This document shows, one piece after another, positions 1 to 4,734 of a stretch of DNA of 6,881 bases. The position numbers and the translations under genes are program-made. The first letter of the stretch is position 1. Each line of letters begins with the position of its first letter. The notes beneath the pieces were generated by a model. That model saw only the letters and a list, made by a program, of their open reading frames with translations, had not been told where the DNA came from and did not search any database. Source of the DNA: an uncultured Rothia sp. (GTDB lineage Bacteria > Actinomycetota > Actinomycetes > Actinomycetales > Micrococcaceae); contig CALGXU010000066.1 of assembly GCA_937935205.1 (NCBI GenBank), positions 1 through 6,881 on the forward strand, written 5' to 3'.

Positions 1-20
1 GGGTGTGTTGGGGCGGGCGC

Positions 21-50
21 GTGGGAATCCGGGGCGTGGGAATCCAGGGC
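21..50. repeat. 15-bp tandem repeat, two copies
   Basis: Two adjacent 15-bp units, gtgggaatccggggc and gtgggaatccagggc, differ at one position. They lie downstream of the coaE stop codon in non-coding DNA. The flanking DNA (3-20 and 51-65) is also G/T-rich and loosely similar, so the window may cut through the end of a longer decayed array. No function is visible. Confidence 0.6.
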
Positions 51-55
51 GTGTG

Positions 56-70
56 CCCGGTGTTGCCGGG
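56..70 (-). terminator. Small hairpin downstream of coaE, weak terminator candidate
   Basis: The inverted repeat CCCGG-TGTTG-CCGGG (5-bp GC stem, 5-nt loop) starts 8 nt beyond the coaE stop codon. No T-tract follows it on the coaE strand, so it is at best a weak or factor-assisted terminator. It is listed because it is the only structure seen immediately after the gene. Confidence 0.25.
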
Positions 71-77
71 GAAGGTT

Positions 78-713
78 TTAGGAGGCGATCATCTGCGCCC
101 ACACGGCGCGCACCTGCTCGGCGGTCTCCTCCAGCGAGCCGCCATTATCGATAATCCAGGTTGCGACCGCCTCGCGCTGTTCGTCGGTTGCCTGCGCGGC
201 GATGCGGGCGCGCGCATCCTCCTCACTCATGCCGCGCGAAGATACGAGGCGCTGCAGGCGAGTCGCCAGCGGAGTGCGCACCACGACCACCCCCTCAAAG
301 GCGGACGGGTCGCCGGTCTCCACGAGCAGGGGAATGTCCTCAAGCACCACGCCGCTAAAACCGGGCTCGGACTGCGCCTGCTCCACCAGCTGCGCGGCAC
401 GCTCACGAATAGCCGGGTGCACAATCGCGTTCAGACGCAGACGCGCCTGCTCATCATTGAACACGATACGCGCCAGGGCGGGGCGGTTGAGGCGGCCGTC
501 CTCATCGAGCAGATGCTCACCGAACTCCGCGACCGTACGGGCGAGCACCGCCTCGCCGGGCTCCATGAGGGAGCGGGAGATAGCGTCCGCATCCACCAGG
601 AATGCGCCCTGCTCCACGAAGAGGGAGGCGATGGTGCTCTTGCCGCTGCCGATACCGCCGGTGAGGGCGTAACGGCGTAGGGCGGTAGAAGCGGGGGAAG
701 AAGGCTGGGACAT
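78..713 (-). CDS. coaE: Dephospho-CoA kinase
   Basis: Cytosolic enzyme that phosphorylates the ribose 3'-OH of dephospho-CoA with ATP, the last step of coenzyme A synthesis. The product is 211 aa, normal for the family (about 200). Walker A is GGIGSGKS at residues 19-26. The substrate-site DAD motif is at 41-43, HPAIRE at 99-104, and the conserved DIPLLVE stretch at 126-132. The C-terminal lid/helical region contains RLVSSRGMSEEDARARI and a DNGGSLEE segment, both typical of CoaE. The ATG at 713 is chosen because AGGAG (722-726) lies 8 nt upstream. The frame stays open to 794, but that extension would run across the divergent gene's ribosome site and start and has no CoaE-like sequence. The short N-terminal tail MSQPSSPAST is probably flexible. 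It is transcribed divergently from the YigZ-family gene. Family assignment is firm. Confidence 0.95.
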   Translation of the reverse strand: MSQPSSPASTALRRYALTGGIGSGKSTIASLFVEQGAFLVDADAISRSLMEPGEAVLARTVAEFGEHLLDEDGRLNRPALARIVFNDEQARLRLNAIVHPAIRERAAQLVEQAQSEPGFSGVVLEDIPLLVETGDPSAFEGVVVVRTPLATRLQRLVSSRGMSEEDARARIAAQATDEQREAVATWIIDNGGSLEETAEQVRAVWAQMIAS

Positions 714-771
714 GGACGGTGCTCCTGACGGGCTGTGCCACAATAGATAGGTACTGATTAGAGGAGGACAC
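714..771. promoter_or_regulatory. Divergent coaE / YigZ-family intergenic region with both ribosome sites
   Basis: This 58-bp gap must hold leader sequence for both divergent genes. AGGAG for coaE is on the minus strand (722-726). A strong GAGGAGG for the rightward gene is at 761-767, 4 nt before its ATG. A TGC-CACAAT element at 736-744 resembles an extended -10 for the rightward gene, but no good -35 is evident. The promoters are likely overlapping or partly inside the coding ends. The promoter call is weak; the ribosome sites are clear. Confidence 0.4.
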
Positions 772-1458
772 ATGCAGGAAGAAACTCGCGCCAACCGCTA
801 CCTTGTGCCGCGCGGCGATGAGCCCTATGAGAGCCTCCTCGAAATTAAGCGTAGCGAATTTATTGGTCACATCAAGCGCGTGAGCACCGTTGAGGAGGCG
901 CGCGCCTACATTGAGTCGGTGCGCAAAACCTACCACGATGCCCGCCACGTGTGTTCGGCGTTCATTATTGGTGCTGACCGCGATATTCAGCGTTCCTCCG
1001 ATGACGGTGAGCCCGCCGGTACCGCCGGTGTGCCGATGATGCAGGCGCTGCTGGCGCGTCAGACCCGCGAGGACGGCAGCACCGACCTGTCGGATGTGGT
1101 TGCGGTGGTCGTGCGCTATTTCGGTGGCATTAAGCTTGGCGCCGGTGGTCTGGTGCGTGCCTACACTGATTCGGTGGTGCAGACCCTGGACGGTGCGCTA
1201 TTCGATTCGCGTGAGCGTCTGCGCGTGGGCCGGGTGCCCAGTTCGCATGCGGACGCTGGCCGCCTGGAGAACGAGATCCGTGCCGCCGGCCTGAACGTGC
1301 TGGGTACCGAGTATGGCGCGGAGGGTGCCACGATTTCCCTGGGCGTGTTTGACCGCCCGGAGGAGCTGGAGCGTGCCGAAGAGCTAGTGGTGAGTTTGAG
1401 CTCCGGTGCGGCGAGCGTGACCTGGGGCGATACGCAGTGGGTGGATTTGCCGGTCTAA
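772..1458 (+). CDS. yigZ: YigZ/IMPACT family protein (UPF0029 + DUF1949)
   Basis: The product is 228 aa, close to the usual 200-220. The N-terminal UPF0029/IMPACT domain (about 20-135) shows the family hallmarks: KRSEFIGHI at 26-34, YHDARHVCSAF at 54-64, SDDGEPAGTAG at 76-86 and the signature RYFGGIKLGAGGLVRAY at 115-131. The C-terminal part (about 150-228) fits the ferredoxin-like DUF1949 domain. It is a soluble cytosolic protein with no membrane segment. Eukaryotic IMPACT binds the translation regulator GCN1. The bacterial role is not settled; ribosome or nucleic-acid related functions are suggested from structure only. The start is secure: ATG at 772 with GAGGAGG 4 nt upstream. It is divergent from coaE and apparently monocistronic, with about 375 bp to the next candidate ORF. 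Family assignment is firm; function is open. Confidence 0.93.
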   Translation: MQEETRANRYLVPRGDEPYESLLEIKRSEFIGHIKRVSTVEEARAYIESVRKTYHDARHVCSAFIIGADRDIQRSSDDGEPAGTAGVPMMQALLARQTREDGSTDLSDVVAVVVRYFGGIKLGAGGLVRAYTDSVVQTLDGALFDSRERLRVGRVPSSHADAGRLENEIRAAGLNVLGTEYGAEGATISLGVFDRPEELERAEELVVSLSSGAASVTWGDTQWVDLPV

Positions 1459-1461
1459 GTT

Positions 1462-1492
1462 ACCGGTGCTAAATTTCCGGTCCTCAATTTTT
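1462..1492 (+). terminator. Possible weak terminator after the YigZ-family gene
   Basis: ACCGG (1462-1466) pairs with CCGGT (1477-1481) around a 10-nt AT-rich loop, and TTTTT (1488-1492) follows 6 nt later. The short stem and the gap before the T-tract make it a weak candidate. The octamer atttccgg occurs at 1473-1480 and again at 1500-1507, which is not explained. Confidence 0.35.
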
Positions 1493-1607
1493 GCCCTGGA
1501 TTTCCGGATTAGAGCGCCCGCGTAAAGCTCTCAAAACCTGAAACATAGCTCAACCTTAGTTAATAGTTACTCTACCCCTAGTAATTACCCGCTAAAGCTG
1601 ATAGCCT

Positions 1608-1626
1608 AAAAAGCGTTGTGGAACGC
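1608..1626 (-). terminator. Candidate leftward intrinsic terminator inside the intergenic region
   Basis: Read on the minus strand, this is GCGTT-CCAC-AACGC directly followed by TTTTT (plus strand: A5 at 1608-1612, stem arms 1613-1617 and 1622-1626). The layout is textbook for an intrinsic terminator, although the 5-bp stem is short. No leftward gene is recognisable upstream of it on that strand. If it is real, it would end an unannotated leftward transcript from the structured DNA at about 1630-1960. Confidence 0.35.
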
Positions 1627-1729
1627 ACACGCCCCTCCATAGCATGGGCAGCGGGTTCATCACCAGCGGTAACCCAGCCCGGCGCCTCCACGGTGGAACG
1701 CGTGCGCCCGCACGACGGGCAGGGCTCAA

Positions 1730-1807
1730 CGCTGACATCTCAGCGCGGAGAACTGGGTACTATCTCAGCGCTGAGGTCCTGATGCTGACGTCTTGAAGCT
1801 ATAGCTT
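1730..1807. promoter_or_regulatory. Cluster of palindromes and GCTGA repeats, possible operator
   Basis: Two perfect 12-bp palindromes, CTCAGCGCTGAG (1764-1775) and AAGCTATAGCTT (1796-1807), start 32 bp apart, about three helical turns. A related inverted repeat, CGCTGA-CATC-TCAGCG, is at 1730-1745. The decamer ATCTCAGCGC recurs at 1737 and 1762, and GCTGANNTC occurs three times (1731, 1771, 1784). The cluster ends about 30 bp before the small ORF, where a regulator of the downstream genes could bind. The alternative is RNA structure. No known operator consensus was recognised. Confidence 0.35.
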
Positions 1808-1835
1808 AGTTGCTCAAGGAACGAGGCACAGCTGT

Positions 1836-1970
1836 ATGCCGGTACTATACGATTCGGCAGACGGTGGTGTGTGTGCGAACCATCTGCTGGTAGGCGCCGA
1901 GTCCCGCCCGTCACCCTATAAAGAATCAGCTAACGAACGCTCTGAAGAGCTCAAGGTCGTGAAAACGTGA
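1836..1970 (+). CDS. Small ORF, 44 aa, overlapping the start of the next gene
   Basis: ATG at 1836 opens 44 codons (MPVLYDSADGG... to ...LKVVKT) that end in TGA at 1968-1970. GAGG (1823-1826) lies 9 nt upstream and AAGGA (1816-1820) a little further, a plausible ribosome site. The stop overlaps the GTG start of the 442-aa gene by 4 nt (GTGA), the layout expected for translational coupling. The peptide is hydrophilic, with one cysteine and a charged C-terminal half, and has no signal or membrane segment. I recognise no family. Against it, third-position GC is visibly lower than in the neighbouring genes, and part of the ORF forms an 11-bp hairpin (1855-1865 with 1879-1889). It could therefore be leader RNA that happens to be open. 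It may be a regulatory leader peptide, a true small protein, or chance. Confidence 0.35.
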   Translation: MPVLYDSADGGVCANHLLVGAESRPSPYKESANERSEELKVVKT

Positions 1971-3295
1971 CGCAGCCGGGAACCTACCATCAACAAGTAG
2001 GCGAACAAGCAGGTAAAAACTCATCGGAGCAGTCCGCGGGCAGCCGCGGCGGCACCGCAACCCTCAACCGCGCAGGAGCGCGCCTGCCCAAGAGGGGCAC
2101 AGCTGAGCAGCTTGAACCCGCCACCGTCGCCCAGCTGCTCGACGCCTACCGCCAGCAGAACCTCGGCACCCTCCTGGGCGTGCTCACGCAGCGTCCGGCG
2201 GAATTTGCCCGTCAGCTCGGCAGGCTCTGCCGCGTCTTCCCCGAACATGTTCACGCTATCGCCCAGGCGTTCGGCGCCGTGGGCCGCGCCCTGCCCATTG
2301 ACGAGCTGGTGCGCCTGCACAACCGCTACTCCAACGCAGCCCGCGGAGTCGGCGAACACCTCAGCCTGGATAACTCCGGTGTGGCGCACCTGGTTCAGAG
2401 CCCAGCACTGAGCCGCGAAGGCGCGGGCCACCTACTCATGGCGGTTGAACTCTGCCTCGCCGGCAGGATGCGCGGGCTCACCATCGCCATGCCCTCCACC
2501 GAGGCGTTCACCCCGGCTGAGCAGGCACCGAGCCTCGGCTCCTGCAACCCCGCGCTGAACGGTGCCCTCAACGCTTTTGAACCGGCAGGCTGGGAGCCGT
2601 TCTCCCTGGAGGGTAGCGAGGTGCTGCTCGCGACCGGTGTGCGCGATGTGCCCGACGGCTACGAGCTGTCCCTCTGGCTGCTCGACGACGACTACCAGTG
2701 CCGCGCCCGCATTGAGCGCGGCGCCCCGCAGGTGTGCGTGGCAAGCTTCTACGATGAAGAAGTCATCACTCGAACCGTGGAAGAAACCGGGTCGGGTGAA
2801 GCCGGTCTGGTTGAAAACTACCGCGTGGAGGAGTACGCGGAACTGGACTTCCTCAACGCCATGGACCGGCAGGTACGCTACGTGGCGGTCACCGCCGCCG
2901 TGGGGGAGCCGCTGCTGTCTGTGCTGAACGAGAAGAGCGCGGTGCCGAATACTATTCCCGACCCTGCGGCTTTTGCGAACGGTGCGGGCGCCTCCCGGTT
3001 TGAGGGGAGTGCCTGCCCGGATATTCGCACTGCCGCCGTGGTCGGTAAGGGCCTGCGCACCGTCAACCACCGCGGTATGCTGCCGGTGTTGGGTGTGCCG
3101 AACCGCACCGTATGCGCGGTAATTGACCTGTATAAGCAGCGCATCTGCGTGCCGGGTGTGGGTATTCCGCGCAGGCTGAGCGTGGAGGATGAAGAGCGCA
3201 CCATGCAGCTGATTTTGAGCGCCCTGAACGGGTACCTTCCGCTGACGAACCGGTCGCTGATGAGCCTCGCCGGAGCCACCGTGGAGGTGCGCTAA
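1967..3295 (+). CDS. Uncharacterised 442-aa protein, possibly distantly TerD-associated
   Basis: I do not recognise the family with confidence. The start is GTG at 1967; AAGG (1953-1956) is the best ribosome site at 10 nt. An in-frame stop at 1943 rules out a long extension, and the small ORF's TGA overlaps this start. Residues 1-50 are Ser/Gly/Gln-rich and likely disordered. Residues 50-125 look helical and include LLGVLTQRPAEFARQLGRL (69-87). Residues 150-170 form another helix. From about 205 the sequence alternates like beta strands (EVLLATGV, YELSLWLLDDDY, VRYVAVTAAV, NRTVCAVIDLY). This order, an RP-EFAR-L helix block followed by a beta-rich half with acidic stretches, faintly recalls actinobacterial proteins carrying TerD-like domains. 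That is recollection, not a search. There are no signal peptide, membrane helices or catalytic motif; it has eight scattered cysteines. It probably forms one unit with the small ORF upstream and ends near a strong hairpin. Confidence 0.85.
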   Translation: MTQPGTYHQQVGEQAGKNSSEQSAGSRGGTATLNRAGARLPKRGTAEQLEPATVAQLLDAYRQQNLGTLLGVLTQRPAEFARQLGRLCRVFPEHVHAIAQAFGAVGRALPIDELVRLHNRYSNAARGVGEHLSLDNSGVAHLVQSPALSREGAGHLLMAVELCLAGRMRGLTIAMPSTEAFTPAEQAPSLGSCNPALNGALNAFEPAGWEPFSLEGSEVLLATGVRDVPDGYELSLWLLDDDYQCRARIERGAPQVCVASFYDEEVITRTVEETGSGEAGLVENYRVEEYAELDFLNAMDRQVRYVAVTAAVGEPLLSVLNEKSAVPNTIPDPAAFANGAGASRFEGSACPDIRTAAVVGKGLRTVNHRGMLPVLGVPNRTVCAVIDLYKQRICVPGVGIPRRLSVEDEERTMQLILSALNGYLPLTNRSLMSLAGATVEVR

Positions 3296-3302
3296 CGCGG
3301 TG

Positions 3303-3318
3303 CCCAGCTAACGCTGGG
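3303..3318 (+). other. Small hairpin just after the 442-aa gene
   Basis: CCCAGC (3303-3308) pairs with GCTGGG (3313-3318) around a TAAC loop, starting 7 nt after the stop codon. No T-tract follows. It may stabilise the mRNA 3' end or add to termination at the larger hairpin at 3329. Confidence 0.4.
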
Positions 3319-3322
3319 AGCT

Positions 3323-3371
3323 AAGAAAATACCGCCCGGAACCATGCTGTGAGCACGGTCCCGGGCGGTAT
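3323..3371. terminator. Strong shared terminator between convergent genes
   Basis: ATACCGCCCGG (3329-3339) pairs perfectly with CCGGGCGGTAT (3361-3371). Pairing continues as ACC/GGT and TGCT/AGCA with two A-C mismatches, leaving a 3-nt loop, so nearly the whole 43-nt element is one helix. On the minus strand the stem is followed by ATTTTCTTAG, a good T-rich tail, making it the likely terminator of the leftward ABC importer operon. On the plus strand the tail (ATATGTTAA) is poorer, but the helix could also stop transcription of the 442-aa gene. Confidence 0.85.
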
Positions 3372-3400
3372 ATGTTAACGAACTAGCTGGTCGCTAACCG

Positions 3401-3430
3401 GCCGCCAGGTGAGCTGCCGCCAGGTTAGTT
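3401..3430. repeat. Direct repeat at the 3' end of the binding-protein gene
   Basis: GCCGCCAGGT occurs at 3401-3410 and 3416-3425. The two 15-bp units (3401-3415, 3416-3430) form an imperfect tandem that touches the stop codon of the substrate-binding protein. It looks like a local duplication with no evident function. Confidence 0.5.
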
Positions 3431-4570
3431 AGTTGCCGGTCCCTGACCATTGATGATGCGCTGCGCCTCATCCTCGGTTAGGTTGTAGCCGTAGAAGGTC
3501 GAGTAGAACTCGCGGGTTTCCTTCACCAGGTCAACGTCGGTGAACTTCTCGGGGTGGAACAGCTTTGCCGCCCACAGAATCTGCAGAGCCTCCTCGGCGG
3601 AGTAGCGGTCCCAGTTGAAGGTGCCGACCGGGTTCTTAATGATCTTGCCGTTCTTCACTGCCGGAACGTCAGCCCACGCGGCGTCAGCCTTAATCGCGTC
3701 AACGCCCTTTTGCGCATCAGCGCCGCCAATGATGATGTAGTCCGGCTGCGAGGCAATGATCTGCTCAATCGAGACGTTCTTCAGGTTCTCCACGCCGTCC
3801 AGAGAGTTCTTCGCGCCCGAAAGCTTCATCCACTCGCCAATCAGGGAGTTTGAGCCGTCCACCTTCGTCAGGTCAGAACCACCCGCAATGTGCAGCACCT
3901 TCGGGAAGTCGGTGACGTCCTTGAGGCGCTCCTTGATGAGGTTCTCGTTCTTCTCCAGGTACGCCAGGTACTTCTCGGCACGCTCAATCGCCTCATCGGT
4001 ACCAATAACCTCGGCGGTCAGCTCAACGGTGCGCTTGAGGTCCGCGAAGTTCTGGAACTCCACGTGCACCGCCGGGATACCCGCCTCAGCTGCCTTCGCA
4101 ATCTGCTCCTTCGAGGAAGCGAGCAGCACCTCCGGCTTGTCGGTGAGCAACTGCTCCATGTTCACGTCGGTGCCCTTCACCGGCGCGTCAACCTTCTCAA
4201 TACCGGGGTACACCTGCTTGAACCACGCCAGGGACTTCACGGCAGTCGTGGTGGACACCAGCTTCTCAGCGCCGCCGAGCAGCAGAACCACCTGGTTGTT
4301 TGCGTGCCACAGGTCAGCGATGCGCTCGGGGTTGGTGGGGACGGTGACCTCCTTGCCGTCAATGTCCTTAATGACCTTGGTGCCGTCGCCGTTATCCTTC
4401 ACGAAGAAGCTGGTGTGCTTCTTCGAGCTCTGAGAGGAAGCCGAAGCGGACACCGAGCTCGAAGCCGAACCCGAGGAGGAGGCGGTGTTCGCGGCGCCGC
4501 AACCGGTCAGCGCGGCCAGCAACAGGGAAGTGGTCAGGGCAATGCCGGTGTGAAACTTCGTGATTTTCAT
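3425..4570 (-). CDS. ABC importer substrate-binding lipoprotein (iron-chelate/cobalamin type)
   Basis: Extracytoplasmic binding protein of the Peripla_BP_2 (PF01497, FecB/BtuF-like) group, anchored by lipid to the membrane. It would deliver a metal chelate to the permease encoded upstream. The product is 381 aa. A lipoprotein signal (MKITKFHTGIALTTSLLLAA) leads to the lipobox LTGC with the lipidated Cys at 24. A Ser/Ala-rich linker (25-54) follows, then the domain: DGKEVTVPTNPERIADLWHANNQVV (71-95), a first lobe to about 190, a long bridging helix (about 192-216) and a second lobe. The WDRYSAEEALQILWAAKLFHPEKF block (320-343) and a final FYGYNLTEDEAQRI (359-372) are typical of this group. The ATG at 4570 is preferred over an in-frame TTG at 4594 because it starts exactly at the signal peptide; the ribosome site (AGAAAG, about 8 nt upstream) is modest. 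It is the last gene of the operon. Siderophore, haem and corrinoid remain possible substrates. Confidence 0.93.
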   Translation of the reverse strand: MKITKFHTGIALTTSLLLAALTGCGAANTASSSGSASSSVSASASSQSSKKHTSFFVKDNGDGTKVIKDIDGKEVTVPTNPERIADLWHANNQVVLLLGGAEKLVSTTTAVKSLAWFKQVYPGIEKVDAPVKGTDVNMEQLLTDKPEVLLASSKEQIAKAAEAGIPAVHVEFQNFADLKRTVELTAEVIGTDEAIERAEKYLAYLEKNENLIKERLKDVTDFPKVLHIAGGSDLTKVDGSNSLIGEWMKLSGAKNSLDGVENLKNVSIEQIIASQPDYIIIGGADAQKGVDAIKADAAWADVPAVKNGKIIKNPVGTFNWDRYSAEEALQILWAAKLFHPEKFTDVDLVKETREFYSTFYGYNLTEDEAQRIINGQGPATN

Positions 4571-4734
4571 GATGTGTCTTTCTGTGGTGTACAACGGATA
4601 GTTGAATAACCCGGCGGCGGCCTGGGTGGGGCAGGCGTGCTAGGGATACGCCCCCCCACAAGACATAGGGCACCTCTACCGCATCTCTTGTGTGCCGCCC
4701 AAACCACCGCCGGAAATCTAAAAGCTGCGGGGTT
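4571..4734 (-). promoter_or_regulatory. Spacer between ATPase and binding-protein genes with inverted repeat and G7 run
   Basis: The permease and ATPase genes overlap, but 164 bp separate the ATPase stop from the lipoprotein start. The spacer holds an inverted repeat, CACAAGA (4657-4663) with TCTTGTG (4686-4692), around a 22-nt loop, and beside it a run of seven C (4651-4657; G7 on the coding strand). A mixed GC-rich stretch follows nearer the start codon. It could carry a second promoter, an mRNA processing site or a partial terminator that sets the lipoprotein level apart from the transporter core. I see no clear promoter or iron-repressor box. Confidence 0.4.

Larger units (their letters stand above)
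1493..1835. other. Non-coding, hairpin-rich intergenic region
   Basis: No convincing gene is present. The part to about 1610 is AT-richer than its surroundings; the rest is GC-rich and highly foldable. Hairpins seen are AGAGC/GCTCT (1511-1531), GGGC-AGC-GGGTT paired with AACCC-A-GCCC (1646-1680, 9 bp in two helices) and GCCCG-CACGA-CGGGC (1706-1720), besides the palindromes listed separately. A 50-codon ATG frame (1644-1796) lacks a ribosome site and is not called. TTAGTT (1556-1561) and TAGTAA (1579-1584) have 17-bp spacing, but their match to a sigma-70 promoter is poor. The region may be a long 5' leader of the downstream gene, or an independent RNA. It did not match the RNase P, tmRNA, SRP, T-box or c-di-AMP riboswitch patterns I know. 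Confidence 0.45.

Noticed and set aside
714..794. N-terminal extension of CoaE to 794
   Set aside because: It would cross the divergent gene's ribosome site and start, shows no CoaE similarity, and a good AGGAG site supports 713.
1540..1558. DtxR/IdeR-like box on the minus strand
   Set aside because: The left half resembles the consensus, but the right half matches poorly. It also lies far from the importer operon and over 270 bp from any start codon.
1644..1796. 50-codon ORF starting at ATG 1644
   Set aside because: No ribosome site, a composition unlike coding sequence, and overlap with strong hairpins.
1640..1950. tmRNA or T-box on the minus strand
   Set aside because: The minus strand shows GCTGATTCT and TGGGTTACCGC, which recall tmRNA and T-box pieces. 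However, no tRNA-like CCA end, tag frame, exact T-box core or downstream leftward gene exists.
2021..3279. Long leftward open frames opposite the 442-aa gene
   Set aside because: Arginine/histidine-rich, low-complexity translations typical of antisense frames; the rightward frame is longer, unbroken and has more protein-like composition.
4571..4594. TTG start for the binding protein at 4594
   Set aside because: It would put polar residues before the lipoprotein signal peptide; ATG at 4570 gives a standard signal.
3554..4609. Long rightward open frames opposite the binding-protein gene
   Set aside because: They are antisense shadows of a clear lipoprotein gene in GC-rich DNA, without recognisable domains or ribosome sites.
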